A program made the translations under genes and the position numbers. 64,000 nucleotides of DNA from Pyrenophora tritici-repentis (Eukaryota > Ascomycota > Dothideomycetes > Pleosporales > Pleosporaceae), in the NCBI RefSeq assembly GCF_003171515.1, contig NC_089396.1, positions 806,001 through 870,000 on the forward strand. The letters are read 5' to 3'. Position 1 is the stretch's first letter. Each line of letters opens with the position of its first letter. Of the stretch, positions 40,933 to 52,393 are shown one piece after another. Under the pieces are notes generated by a model that searched no databases, was not told the DNA's origin, and worked only from the letters and a program-made list of their open reading frames with translations.

Positions 40933-42594
40933 ATGCCTAAGAGTGGCCAGAAAGAGCTGGAGCTGTCCTTCATCGATCAACAGCCGCATATCCGCGTCTA
41001 CGGTCGTTACTACGTCATCTTTCCTTTCCCAGGCCGCAAAATCGAGAATGCCGCCATCAACGCGCTTAGAACTGGATTTAAGGAGGTTTTGAGAAGATAT
41101 CCATATCTTGCAGGCACAGTGGACATGCCTGATGCTTCCTCGGGACAGCTCCGAGTTCTCTACCCTGACCCTATCAACAATATAGACAAAGAAGCAGAAC
41201 GGGTATTCACGGCCAGCAACTATTCTGCCAAGGATCCAACGTTCGATTACAACAAGCTCCAGAAAGATTCATTCCTGCCAGAAGACCTTCCAGCCAAAGT
41301 CTTCTGCCCGAAGCTGGTCAAATATCACCCCGGACTAGATGACGGTGACCCTTTCGCAGAACACGCTACTAGTATGCGCAAGGGACCTTTGCCAGTCTTC
41401 GCTACACAAGCCTCGTTCATTCCGAAAGGTCTAGTCCTCAGTGTATGGTTCTATCATGCAGTCACTGATGGCAATGGCAACGCAAGGATCCTAGAAGTCT
41501 GGAGCAACGCCGTCAGAAGTTTAAGAAACGCGGGACGTACAGGCTTGTCAACAATGGCTATACGTCCACGCAAGACCTTAGAGGATCCTTCATCAGCACG
41601 TCGCAAACTCGTAGATCGAGCATGCGACCCAGGCCCACCCACACTTCAGCAGGTCAAGCGTCACCCTCTTCGTCAGAATACAGACTACAAAGTTATTACC
41701 AAGATGTTCCGCTTTTCATCCGCTGAGGTCAACGATCTCAGGGAAGCTCTTTGCACATACCTCTCGGGGTCGAACAAACCTAACGTTTCACGCTTTGCAA
41801 CACTCACTGCAATCATTTGGGCGTATATAATCCGCGCTCGCCTACCGCTACTCAAAGCTTCAAAGAATACTCAGTCAGCTCTTGCAATCGTCGTGGATCT
41901 ACGCAAACACCTAGGGTCTTCATGTTCTTCGCCAGAATATCTCGGTAACCTCGTCATCTCCTCGATCGCCACATGGAAACTGCCCCACACGAAAACTGTA
42001 GCCCATGCAGATGATACAGTACCGTTGCAAGAGCTGATTTCAGGGCTTGAGGTGGGTCAAAAGATCAAATCTCCTACCATACCTACGTCCGTGCCGCATA
42101 ACGACCATCTCAAGTCTCTCGCCTCTTTCGCGTCCCAAATCTCCACCACAACCCGCGCTGTCAATAAAAAATGGGCCACTACAGAGCTCAGCCAAGTCCT
42201 TCACCACCCTTCAACAGCACAACAGGCCTCTCTTGAATACTCTAACGGCCCGGACTTGTACATCACGAGCTGGATGCACATGGGTGCGGATCGAAAATGG
42301 GACATCCCTGGCGCCGACAGTAGTCAGGCGACGGCGATACGACGCTCAGCTTGGGTCAGCGAGGGTGGAATTACTGTCTTGCCGAGGAAGAAGGATGGAG
42401 AAGGTGGTGAAGGGGTGCCGTATGAAGTCATGATCAGTCTTGCAGAAGCAGATATGGAAGCTTTCGAAGAGGGTGTGGAGGAAGATGGATGGTTGGAATT
42501 GGGTAAGGGTGATGAAATGGGCGTGGAGGATGGCGGATTGCCGCCGATGGACGGGTGCGATAATAGCCCATGGATGCCTCGGTCTACACTCTAA
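40933..42594 (+). CDS. BAHD-like acyltransferase (transferase family)
   Basis: Predicted acyl-CoA-dependent O/N-acyltransferase of the fungal transferase family (trichothecene 3-O-acetyltransferase-like fold). Single exon, 553 aa. The catalytic HxxxD is H175-AVT-D179 in LVLSVWFYHAVTDGNGNARI. The N-terminal half has the usual FPFPGRKIENAAINALRTGFKEVLRRYPYLAGTV block. The second structural motif, DFGWG in plant BAHDs, is not present: at the expected place the protein reads ITSWMHMGADRKWDIPGADS. The C-terminus is Gly/Glu-rich and poorly conserved. Acyl donor and acceptor are unknown. It could decorate a secondary metabolite, but no synthase gene is visible in the window. Confidence 0.85.
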   Translation: MPKSGQKELELSFIDQQPHIRVYGRYYVIFPFPGRKIENAAINALRTGFKEVLRRYPYLAGTVDMPDASSGQLRVLYPDPINNIDKEAERVFTASNYSAKDPTFDYNKLQKDSFLPEDLPAKVFCPKLVKYHPGLDDGDPFAEHATSMRKGPLPVFATQASFIPKGLVLSVWFYHAVTDGNGNARILEVWSNAVRSLRNAGRTGLSTMAIRPRKTLEDPSSARRKLVDRACDPGPPTLQQVKRHPLRQNTDYKVITKMFRFSSAEVNDLREALCTYLSGSNKPNVSRFATLTAIIWAYIIRARLPLLKASKNTQSALAIVVDLRKHLGSSCSSPEYLGNLVISSIATWKLPHTKTVAHADDTVPLQELISGLEVGQKIKSPTIPTSVPHNDHLKSLASFASQISTTTRAVNKKWATTELSQVLHHPSTAQQASLEYSNGPDLYITSWMHMGADRKWDIPGADSSQATAIRRSAWVSEGGITVLPRKKDGEGGEGVPYEVMISLAEADMEAFEEGVEEDGWLELGKGDEMGVEDGGLPPMDGCDNSPWMPRSTL

Positions 42595-42898
42595 GCCGAA
42601 TTCCACACTGAATTAAAGAGTAGTTGCCATCTCGGTGTTGCACACCCCAGCCTTTGCCCCAAACCTCGCCACATGTAATTTAAGAAAAAATGACGTATGC
42701 CTCCTGCCTTTCACCGCTCGGACCCTGTTCCTGCATGATTCGTGACTAAAAGTGACGCGGGATCTACCCACTAGCGCCGATCTAGGCCTAGACTCGCTCT
42801 TGCGAAAGAAAACTGGAGGTACGGTACACACAAACACGAGAGCCGACTGGTAAACTTCACCAGCCTCACCAACAAACACCGTTTGTGTTTCTGCCAAA
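42595..42898. other. Spacer before the MCT-type transporter
   Basis: 304 bp, no gene. Contains the promoter of the downstream MFS gene. Confidence 0.4.
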
Positions 42899-44313
42899 AT
42901 GTCTATCAACGAAACAGAACCGCTGCTATCGTACCACGAGGCGCAGCGTGAAAGAACAGAGCAATTGCTTGCACACGAAATCACAGCAAGCGCGCAGGAC
43001 CATGAGGATTATCCCGTCGATCATGGGAAGGTTGCTTGGATGCAAGTGCTGGGTGGGTTTATCTTGTTTGCGAATAGCTGGTATGTTGATCCTGCCATTT
43101 CGTGAGTTGGAGCTAACAGCCAAAGGGGTCTACCAAATGCCTTTGGTGTCTTCCAAACATACTATGTCGACACGCTGATGCCAGGGCAAGATGCCGCAAG
43201 TATCGCGTGGATCGGTTCTATCCAGCTCTTCTTCACCACCATTGGTTGTCTCCCCGGTGGTGTACTTCTCGATCGCGGGTACCTCAAGAGTATCATTGCT
43301 GTCGGCACTTTTCTGGAGATCCTGGGCTTACTGTTGACGTCGTTTTTCCACGGCTTCTGGCCAATTTTCTTCGCTCAAGGTGTTTGCATGGGGATCGGTA
43401 GCGGGCTTATGGCGCTCGTGCCTGTGGCTGTGCTTGCCATGTTCTTTGAGAAGAAGAGGATGGTTGCTACGGGTCTGGCGTCGACCGGGGCGAGTGTTGC
43501 TGGTATTGCGTATACGCTTTCTATGCGCTCACTGTTTACCAGTGTGGGGTTTGCGTGGGCTGTGAGAATCTTCGCGGCTATTATACTGCTTACGAATGCT
43601 GTAGCTTTTGTGGTCATGAGGCTGCAGCTGCAGTATGGATCCAAGGGCTCCAGTTTTGGGTTTCATCACTTCAAGGACCTGCCGTACGCGGTGTTTGTGG
43701 TGGCCTTTACGCTCTTCGTTGCTTCGACTTTCGTGCCATTCTTCTTCATCCAGGAGTACGCTATCAAGTTAAGTGTGGAGAAGGATATGGCGTTCAACTT
43801 GCTGAGCATCATGAACGCGGCCAACATATTCGGTCGATTTGTTCCGAACTTTGTCGCTGATCGGTAAGTTTATTGGTCTATTCCTGACATGCGGGTACTG
43901 ACGGATACAGATACGGCGGCGTTAACACTCTCTTTCCTTTGACAATCGCGTGCATCATCACTCTCTGCACACTCCCACTTGTTCGGGACTTCAACGGTCT
44001 TGTAGCCATCAGTATTGCGTATGGATTCCTCTCGGGTGGTGTCATTATCATCCCTGGTCCTACTATCACCGATCTTACACCCAACAAATCCGAGATCGGT
44101 GTTCGATTAGGTCTCGCATATCTTGTTGCTGCATTTGGTGGACTACTCGGTAACCCTGCTGCTGGTGCTATCAAAGGACAAGGAAATGGGGCAGTTGAGA
44201 ACTTCAAAGGCGTTTGGTTCTTTGCCGTAGGAGTGATGGGTGCAGGTGCTGTTGCGCTTGTTGTAACGAGGTGGGCGAAGCTGGGTAGTGCCTGGGCCTT
44301 GGGCAGGGTTTGA
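42899..44313 (+). CDS. MFS transporter, monocarboxylate-transporter-like
   Basis: Predicted membrane carrier of the MCT-like MFS group. Exons 42899-43080, 43126-43863 and 43911-44313; introns 43081-43125 (45 nt) and 43864-43910 (47 nt); joined length 440 aa. A soluble N-terminus of about 45 residues is followed by the family entry GKVAWMQVLGGFILFANSWGLPNAFGVFQTYYV, SIAWIGSIQLFFTTIGCLPGGVLLDRGYL (loop 2), and FAQGVCMGIGSGLMALVPVAVLAMFFEKKRMVATGLASTGASVAG, all typical of fungal MCTs. The second half begins at YAVFVVAFTLFVASTFVPFFFI. Introns were placed by restoring NSWGLPNAFG and FVADRYGGVNTLFPL. The substrate is unknown; fungal family members move monocarboxylates or riboflavin-like compounds. 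Confidence 0.9.
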
Positions 44314-44392
44314 CGTTTCGTCGGTTTCGAGGTTCTGGTGCTATGAATATCGGTAGATGAGGAGTGAACGTAGAAAAGTTTATTGAGTAATA

Positions 44393-46043
44393 TTACCATC
44401 CTGCCATGCCTCCATCGACTAACAGTGAATCAACAATCGTTTCTCCTATTGAAGCTTCAACGATGAGCAAGCCGGTTGGCAACTGATCCAAGAGTTCGGT
44501 ACCCGCACAAAGCTTATACCCGTCGGCCTTGTTCGTAGCTTCGGCCATCGAAATATGCTCCTCGCTCATCTTCGGCGCCAAGGTTCCTGGTTGCGAAAAG
44601 GGTGCTGCAACACGTACCGTCAAATCGTCGCAGGAGCTCGACGTCGGTATCGCAACCGTAGCGTTGAGTGATATCCTCTGCAGAGAGGTCAGGCTTGGTA
44701 CAACGAAACTCTGGCTGCTGACAGAAAACGTTTGCTGTACGCCCGCGCCGCTCACAGAGAAGGAAGTAGCATTCCTTGTGGATGGCCCAGTGAGCGAAAA
44801 GGGGAAATAAGTTGTAACTCCATACCCACCACTCCCTCTCCCAAATACAGACTGACCAGTCTCTGCTTCAGCAGTAATTTCCACACCAACCTCATCCTCG
44901 CCTGAACCAAGCCGAAGTGATCTCGGCCTCTCCTCTCCCGCCTTATTCAGCACTCTAATCCTCCCCGAAAGCACCAACTTCCCCTGCCCATCAAAGTCAA
45001 ACGTCACATTAACCGGCTTAACCGCCAGAGCCGCAATCTCTTCACCAAGTCGCACACCACCAGGCACCGTATCAATCGCCCTCCGCATAAGCTCCACACA
45101 CGCATCCAAAAACCCATCTCCTTTCTCCAACAACGCGCGCATAGTAGCGTTACCATCGCTCTCATACAACCGGAGATCAGACTTCATACTATCGTTATAC
45201 GACGTAACTAAGGGCCCGCCTTTTTTCCCCGTCCAATGCACATATTCGCCTACGACTTTTGCATCGAACACAGCGCGTGAGGTGTCAAAGTTACTGCCGC
45301 CGTTTGTGTTATTCGGCGTCACGAATGAGTCATCTACGACGTCCGGGAAGCCGCCGTGGTGTACAGAACCCATTGTGTGACCGCAAGCTGTGAGGCCAAT
45401 GGCGTCTTGGGCGTTGAAGCCCGCGCGGTCGAAGAAGGTGAGAGTTTCCTCGAGCGAGGTTTCTGGGGCGGGCACACCGGTTGTGATACCTGCGGAGGCG
45501 GCATCGATGCGACCGGCGCGGTACGGCATTTGTGCTCCGCCGCAGAGGTTGTTTGACATTACTGTTCCGAGGGCTATGAGATCGGCCACTGAATGTTTGT
45601 GTAAGTGTACATCACTTCGTATACTAGAACATGCTTTATTGGAGAGGAGGTCACATACTTGATACAGCCCCATTAACAAACGGTCTCCAAAACGTAAAAC
45701 TGTCGTTAAACGCACTGCCCTTGTTTTCCTCCCGCGCCGTCTCAAATCCTATACTCGCATCCAAACCATCTGTTCCAGCGCTCACGTTAGCGGTGATGAA
45801 ATCGTGGAACATGACGCGTATCCATTGTGCAGCTGTTGTGCGGCCGCTGGTTAGAGCTGCGGTTCCGGTTTGCGTTACATAGCGGTCGCAGGGTGCGATT
45901 GCAGAGGAGAAGTTTGAGGCGTAGGCGCCCCAGTTATCGACGAGGATGTGTTCGAGGAGAGAGATTTGAATGGTGGGGTGGTAGAGGGCTGCATTTGTGT
46001 AGAAGATGGATAAGGCGAGGAGGAGAGGGAGGGTAGTGTACAT
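44393..46043 (-). CDS. Secreted heme peroxidase (plant-type superfamily)
   Basis: Extracellular heme peroxidase of the plant/fungal/bacterial superfamily. Exon 1 46043-45659, intron 45589-45658 (70 nt), exon 2 45588-44393; joined length 526 aa. Signal peptide in the first ~18 residues (MYTTLPLLLALSIFYTNA). Distal heme side: R76 and H80-D81 in AAQWIRVMFHDF. Calcium-site-like region: GTDGLDASIGFE. Proximal ligand: H199 in GLTACGHTMGSVHHGG. The ~210 residues after the peroxidase domain have no recognised family and read like a beta-rich extracellular module with many Ser/Thr/Val. Several N-glycosylation sites (NVS, NDS, NAT) fit secretion. The longer 5' frame at 45745 is intron read-through. Converges on the MCT-type transporter with an 80-bp gap. 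Confidence 0.87.
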
Positions 46044-46757
46044 TTTAAGTCGCTGCAGTGTTCACTTTTTCCTGTTTGAGTTTGATATGGTTGTCCAATA
46101 TATAGGTAGATTAGATTGCTCGTAACCATTAGTATGGACATGATGAGACGCTTTTGGTAATTTTCCTATCTTGTATGTTGGTTCGCCACAGCGTACGAGC
46201 AGGGGGTATGTTGCACTACATTCGGAAGTCTAGAAGCAGCCAATGATATAACTATTGGCCATGCAAAATTGTTCGAAGGGTTCGCGAATTAGGTCAATCT
46301 GCCCATGGGGTTGTTACCGCGGCTTATGTAACACATGATAATCTGACATGCATACGCCACCAATGATGCGGCGTTGAGAGACATGCGTCCGATGATCTGG
46401 ACCGTTTCTGTGGGTGTGTTGCTCCACGATGTGAATATACAGTTGGAGAATGAGTGTGGCGAATTTCTGCGTGGCTGGAGCATAAAAATATTACAGCAGA
46501 GATCGCTAGACTTTCTGTAGTCGTACTGGATGATTGGCGGGTTGCTCCGCGGAACAGCTATCTCGACACATCGTTTAGATGTATACTAACCTACTGTGAA
46601 TTCTTCCGTTCGCACTAGAACAGTCATGCATGGGCTGAGCTCCATAAAATTGATCAAGCATACTTCCGAGATGAGTAGCTCATTGTTTTCAGTTATTGGC
46701 CTTCCTTAAAGAGTCATGACAGGTGTGACCGATACAATACCAGATTCATGCCGCTTA
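46044..46757. other. Spacer between the peroxidase and 2OG dioxygenase
   Basis: 714 bp without a supported gene. Contains the peroxidase promoter and the 2OG dioxygenase 3' end. Confidence 0.4.
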
Positions 46758-47938
46758 TTAAATCGCGCCGTACGCTGTCGTAGCATTGACCCTCTCCAGT
46801 ATATACTCCCCCGCCTTGATCGGCTTCCATTTACTCTCCTCTCCATCCTTCAAGCAAGTCGGTAATGTCTCGATAACTGTGTCGTAATTGACCGAGAAGA
46901 AGAATGGGACACTGTACCGCGCCTCGGCACTGCGATTGACAACCCTATGTACAGTGCTCTTGTATAGCCCATTCGTCCAGCGCATGAAGAAATCCGCTAC
47001 GTTCACTATGAGTGAGTTTGGGATGTATGAAGTGATATGCCATTGTCCGGATGGCTTGAGGATTTCGAGACCGGGAGTGGTGGAGGTGAGGAGGAGTGTG
47101 AAACATTGGTAGTCCGAGTGCGCTCCTAGACCGATCTGCTCTTCTGGAGTGGGCGCCAGACTGTCCGGTTGGGAAATTTTCGGAGGTGGGTAGTATATGA
47201 GTCTTGCGTTGCCGCCTGGATGCGTGGTCATGGGGTCGAAGTAGTCAGGGAGATCGAGCGAGAGCGCAAAGAGGCGGAATAGATGACGAGCAAGATCAAG
47301 AACCTTCCACTAGTCAGTTTTTCTTTTTTCCTTTTTTTCCGCTTAGAAAGTCGCCATCGTGTATGATTTCCTTCACTCACAGCGCCATAGTACTCTTTGA
47401 TGGCCGCGTGGAATCCCGGTAAATCCTCCTCTTTGGGCCAAACGTTGCTTTCGCCAGCGGAACCATCCAGCTCTCGATATTCCCCATCACCTCCTGTACG
47501 ATCCAATGCTGCTTCGTATGCAAAGTTGAAGATTTCTTTTTTCTCCTTGTCGCCAGCGATGGAAGTATACTCGCTTGGCTCCCACCCCAGGCTAAATTTG
47601 CTTTTTTCCACATGCAGTTCCTCCTTCTTTGCGAGAGGCAGATAATGGACGAAACGTTCCGCTTGCTTCAATATTCCATCGCAAGCTGGCTTGGGCACAT
47701 TGTGCTTGGTGATGTAGAAGAACCCAGAGGTTGTGCATGCTTCTCGGATCTGGGCCGCGACTGCCCGACGATCTGCAAGAGATTCCGAAAAGGATCGCGT
47801 CAGGTCAATGACGGGTATGATGAAGTTCGTATCAGACGCATTGTCTTTTGCTGCAAGTCTTGACTGTAGATACGCAGCGGCGCCGTTTCGGGCTTCGTCG
47901 TATGTCGTTTGATCTGACCTGTGAGCTGGTTGTGCCAT
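46758..47938 (-). CDS. 2-oxoglutarate/Fe(II)-dependent dioxygenase
   Basis: Oxygenase of the isopenicillin-N-synthase-like family. Exon 1 47938-47381, intron 47310-47380 (71 nt), exon 2 47309-46758; joined length 369 aa. The N-terminal DIOX_N block reads FIIPVIDLTRSF and AQIREACTTSGFFYITKHNVP. The catalytic block in exon 2 has GAHSDYQCFTLL (H250, D252), TVHRVVN (H307), and RYSVPFFF (R317, S319), the HxD...H iron triad and the RxS co-substrate site. Splicing restores EYYGA-WKVLDLARHLFRLFALSL. Ring closure, hydroxylation or desaturation of a small molecule is possible; the substrate is unknown. Divergent from the amidohydrolase (208-bp gap). Confidence 0.93.
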
Positions 47939-48146
47939 GTTTCATTACCACGAACCCTTCCGCTGCCTTGGTGTTCGTCTTGACTACAGATAGACCTCGG
48001 GAGTATCAAAGCATGACTCGACAACAAGTCAGTTTGTAGTCTGGTCGATGTAGTCATGTGGCAGTGGGGATCGGCGGTACATCGGACGTCAATAACTACC
48101 CCTCACTCGTGCATCATATCATTTCTCTGTTACACACACTCCAATC
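47939..48146. promoter_or_regulatory. Bidirectional promoter region, dioxygenase / amidohydrolase
   Basis: 208 bp between divergent starts of two metabolic genes, consistent with joint control. No site was identified. Confidence 0.5.
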
Positions 48147-49775
48147 ATGTCTGCTTCCCAGATCACCACGGTACTCATCAACGGACGCTTTTTTAAGGGC
48201 AGCACGCCGAAGGCCGAAGGCCATTTCGACTCAGCCGCGGTAGTCAAGGATGGCAAGATCGACTTCATCGGGAGCTCGGACGCCCCAGAGATCCAATCGT
48301 ATCGTGACGCTGGTGCGCAGGTGAAGGATCTCGGTGGAAAACATGTGCTTCCCGGCTTCATCGATGCGCATATGCATTTCCTAATGCTGGGGATGTCTCT
48401 GACCAAGGTTGATCTGAATGAAGCGGAAAATCTAGAAGAAATCCGATCACGCATCTCAAAGTATGCAAAGGCGAACCCAGATAAGCCACGCATCATGTGC
48501 ACAGGCTGGATGCACTCCATGACGAACGGAGAGGCTAAAGCCAGTATGCTGGACGACCTAGATCCTAGGCCGATATATGTCGATTCCAAGGACCTTCATT
48601 CATGTTGGTGCAATAGTGCCGCGCTGAGAGAGATGGGTATCGAAGACATGGAAGACCCGGCCGGGGGCACAATCGAGAGGGACGAACAGGGAAAACCATC
48701 AGGCCTCCTGAGCGAAGCATGTGTGCTTTTGACAGTCTGGCCGTTCCTGGCACAGGTCACACCCCTCGATGAAAAGATGGCAGCGCTGAAGGCAGCAATC
48801 GATGCATATCATGCGGCAGGCTGTACGGGATGCATTGACATGGCGATGGATGAAAGTGCATGGGAGTCTATCCTCGCACTCAGGTCTGCTCAGGGGCTGC
48901 CGCTTCGGGTAGCAGCACATTGGTGCATCATACCTGGGGAAAGTGACGAATATCGACTACAGCAAGTCGAGCGCGCCATCAAGCTCACCCAGGAGTTCAA
49001 CAGCGAAACCAGCCCAGATTTGAGAATTGTCGGTATCAAGATCATCTGCGACGGCGTGGTTGATGCATGTACTGCGGCACTGGCAGAACCGTACACGACT
49101 AATGGGCATTTCGAGGGTCCAATCTGGACTCCCGAGATGCTCGATCCGGTGGTCAAGAAAGCTTGTGACAGTGGGTTGCAATGTGCACTGCACGCTATCG
49201 GGGACCAAGCCGTCACCAATGCTGTCAATGTGCTCGAGAAGCACGGCAAGCCCGGTCAGCGACATCGCATTGAGCATCTCGAACTCACCGCGCCCGAAGA
49301 TGCGAAACGGCTTGGTAAACTAGGCATTACAGCTAGCATACAGCCGGTCCACTCCGATCCGTCAATTCTCCGCGCTTGGCCAGAGCTATTGGGTCCTGAA
49401 AGAGTGAAGAGGGCATTTGCGTACTCGGAATTCGCAAACCACGGAGCAACCCTTGCTATAGGGTCCGATACGCCTACTGCACCGTATGCACCTTTGCCTA
49501 ATCTGTATATCGCGACAACTCGCAAGTCAGCCAGACAACCTGATGCGGGTGATGCACCAGTCAACGAAAACTTTAAGCTGGAGTTGGCTCAGGCGGTGAC
49601 TGGGGTCACGACAGGTGCAGCCTATTCGTGTTTTGCGGATGATCGCATAGGAAGTCTGGAAGTTGGAAAGATGGCAGATTTCTGTGTTGTGGACATGGAG
49701 TGGAAGGGCGAGGAGCTGCTCAATGCCAAGGTTATGGAAACATGGTTTGACGGGAAACGAGTGTATGAAGCTTGA
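48147..49775 (+). CDS. Amidohydrolase, YtcJ-like
   Basis: Metal-dependent hydrolase of the amidohydrolase_3 (YtcJ/AepA-like) group. Single exon, 542 aa. The metal-binding HxH is H75/H77 in KHVLPGFIDAHMHF, preceded by the small beta-sandwich that is typical of the family (TVLINGRFFKG...DGKIDFIGSSD). Further metal or substrate residues lie in LQCALHAIGDQAV and RIEHLELTAPED. The late segment ATLAIGSDTPTAPYAPLPN holds the family's SD motif. It closes with IGSLEVGKMADFCVVDMEWKGE. The natural substrate is unknown; family members hydrolyse C-N bonds, and some degrade amides or cyclic ureas. Confidence 0.92.
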   Translation: MSASQITTVLINGRFFKGSTPKAEGHFDSAAVVKDGKIDFIGSSDAPEIQSYRDAGAQVKDLGGKHVLPGFIDAHMHFLMLGMSLTKVDLNEAENLEEIRSRISKYAKANPDKPRIMCTGWMHSMTNGEAKASMLDDLDPRPIYVDSKDLHSCWCNSAALREMGIEDMEDPAGGTIERDEQGKPSGLLSEACVLLTVWPFLAQVTPLDEKMAALKAAIDAYHAAGCTGCIDMAMDESAWESILALRSAQGLPLRVAAHWCIIPGESDEYRLQQVERAIKLTQEFNSETSPDLRIVGIKIICDGVVDACTAALAEPYTTNGHFEGPIWTPEMLDPVVKKACDSGLQCALHAIGDQAVTNAVNVLEKHGKPGQRHRIEHLELTAPEDAKRLGKLGITASIQPVHSDPSILRAWPELLGPERVKRAFAYSEFANHGATLAIGSDTPTAPYAPLPNLYIATTRKSARQPDAGDAPVNENFKLELAQAVTGVTTGAAYSCFADDRIGSLEVGKMADFCVVDMEWKGEELLNAKVMETWFDGKRVYEA

Positions 49776-50719
49776 ACGCATGCTCAGCCTTGAGTGGAAA
49801 TCTTAGCCTTACAATGCCACGTGGAAGAAGCCTCGAGGCAGTGCTTCTATAAAGACGGCCCCTTTCCTTCAATGTTGCGTCATTATGACTGAATGTCCTT
49901 GCTGGGACTTACCAATGATAGTTGCAGTAGCAGTTTTGACGTTAAACGATCATCTCCACATGCGTTATTGGTGAGGTCACAGACACAATCTCGATAACAT
50001 GTCTGCCATGCGCACCGGTTTCAAGATTTGTTTTCGTGAACGGCATGTACTTAATCGCCACTGTCAGATCTGAAGAGTTGAACCCCTTAGGCGGCATTGA
50101 AGACCGCCTTGTGGAGGAACTCTTAATGCGCTATAAGCGATTGTGATGCCCATTAAACCATAGGCACATTTGCATCAAATTCTATAATGCAAATGATATG
50201 CTAATGTTTTTGACAGCAATGCCGCGGCGCCATCCTTGTATCAGCGGTACGTCTCAGACGCGATGCACGTCTCCCCGACACGGAATGTTTCAACATCTCG
50301 ACTACACCTACCCCAACAGCATCATAACGTGAAGAGCGGACTTCCACTCCGCTCTCCACCTGCCGAATTTTACTCGCGAAAGACGGTCCAATCTCCGCCG
50401 CGGCACTTTCTCTGCCCCACGGGACTTGGGTCCGTCTTAGCAGATGCTTCTCATGGCTTAGGTGTTCAAGATCTTCGCTTAGAAGGCGCCGTAAGGTGAG
50501 GCATGGTCTTGGATTGTTTCGCAAGCCGATGAGTGCCATCATAGAGGCGAATATGCGTATCTGGATATAATGGTCGATTGTCGCGCCCTGTCCATGAAGA
50601 TCAGTTTACACCTCTTTCGTACACTGTACACCTACAACATCATTTAGCAATATCAATATCCTTACTTCGTCTTACCACATATCTCGAAGCAGATATCCAA
50701 TACTACCTCAAAAGTCAAG
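49776..50719. other. 0.9-kb spacer, no gene supported
   Basis: ORFs here overlap on both strands and carry no motif. Contains the promoter of the YbjQ-like gene. Confidence 0.4.
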
Positions 50720-51241
50720 ATGTTGACAAATCGTCGCTCCACCATGATGGTTCCGCCCAACCGCATGCCAAGCTGGCACCCTCAGTCCAAAGGCACGATG
50801 CCACAAAACGTCTATGCCGCGCCCCTCACAACCGACACTGAGGCGCCAACAAGTCGCCAACCCGCCATCCTCACATCAACATCATCAGACCTACCCGGCC
50901 ACCGCGTTCTCCGTGTATTGGGCGCCGTACATGGCACTACGAGCGCCGTGCGCAAAGACAGCAAATCTTTCATCAAGAACATCGCTGCCAACCTCGGCAG
51001 TAGCTGGGGCGAAGCAAAGACCGTAACGAGCATAATATACCAGGCGCGTGATCAGGCAATTGACAGGCTGGTCAAGGAGGCGATTTCTCAAGGTGCGAAT
51101 GCAGTCATTGGGTTGGAAATTAGGGAGAGCGAAGTACTCGGATGTATCGTGGTCAGCGCTAGCGGTACCGCGTGTTGGGTCGAGAAGGAAAGCCATGTCA
51201 AGAGGGACAGTGCACAGGACAACATCAATCCATTTCAATGA
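50720..51241 (+). CDS. YbjQ-like (UPF0145) protein
   Basis: 173-aa protein with a YbjQ/DUF74 domain, a small fold that forms pentamers in bacterial structures and is often called heavy-metal-binding; the cell role is not established. The first ~55 residues are low-complexity and Met/Pro-rich. The domain runs from ILTSTSSDLPGHRVLRVLGAVHGTTSAVRKD through FIKNIAANLGSSWGEAKTVTSIIYQARDQAIDRLVKEAISQGANAVIGLEI to the closing strands VVSASGTACWVEKE. The order and spacing match the bacterial family. Start is the first Met, and no intron is needed. No signal peptide, so probably cytosolic. Confidence 0.9.
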   Translation: MLTNRRSTMMVPPNRMPSWHPQSKGTMPQNVYAAPLTTDTEAPTSRQPAILTSTSSDLPGHRVLRVLGAVHGTTSAVRKDSKSFIKNIAANLGSSWGEAKTVTSIIYQARDQAIDRLVKEAISQGANAVIGLEIRESEVLGCIVVSASGTACWVEKESHVKRDSAQDNINPFQ

Positions 51242-52393
51242 CAACGTGTCGAGTTCGGTCGCGATGGAACGATGGTAATGAAAGAACGCTAGGCGTTCGG
51301 CCACACGAGGCTGCGATACCGCGTTGGATATGTCGCATCGGGTGACTTTCTTCTTTTTCTGCGTTACGGTTCCCAAACAGTATTCAACTCTTCTCTTCAC
51401 AAAACATGTTCAACACCAATGTTCCACTCGCCTCATCATTCATATCCACTAGACGTCATCTTAACATAACTACAGCCCAGAAAAAGTACATGTCTTGGTG
51501 TCTTGGAGGCCTTGGGGCTCGTAGTCGGCCGTTCTCAGCCGCCACGACGGAGAATCTGCACCGAACACCCGTGGTTCAACCGCTGCACCTCAGGCCAACC
51601 TTCTACTTTTCCTCACATTACGCATCCCCGCATCGCTGTCGTGGGCGAGTATGTTTCTCGGATTTGAACAAGTTCTCTCGGCGCCAAACTTCCAACACGG
51701 GCCGCCATCTTATACTAGCACCCAAGTAGCAATTTAGCCGCGGATGTTGCGTCCGATTCGCGATAATTGACGGCGAAAACGCTGATCAGCCATGGAATGG
51801 ACACCCCAGCATTTATCCCCAGAGTTCTCCTTCTAGCCTCGGCAAGTGGAGAAGTCTACGCTGAACCCTTGGGAGCTCGAAGTGAGATAGCACGGCCAAC
51901 GGGGAGCATAGAAGAAACATTCTTACTTCTAATGTCATATGTTTAGCCAGACATCGGAGAATTTGAGCAACGCATCGAAACAAACGTTCCAGGCACTGCC
52001 GCTCCCATCGGACTGAGCTAAGAAGTCGGAGGTCAGGTCACACGTCACGAGAGAGGGGTCGCTGCGCCAGTGCGCGCTGACATGGATCGTCAGAAACTAA
52101 CCATCGACTTCATCCAATTCTTCCGCCTGTATAGGCGGAAATCCTCCAATGGCACAAGACGCTACCTCGACCGCCAGTGCATCCAAGCGATGCAACCGGG
52201 AATTATCATGACGAAAGGACCGGACCTGCTGTGGGGATATCCATTAGTCCAGGCCGCTGCCAAGATGTCGGTTTCCAGAAGGCTGGGAAGCGGTTTTGTG
52301 GACCGGGATGTGGGATGAAAAGAGGTATAAGGACAGGCTAGAAGTCGTGTTGTTGTACGTTAGCAATTCGTCGTCCTCCAGCTAGAAATCAAG
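51242..52393. other. 1.15-kb intergenic region before the GH51 gene
   Basis: Short ORFs only, none supported. It should hold the GH51 promoter. Confidence 0.4.
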
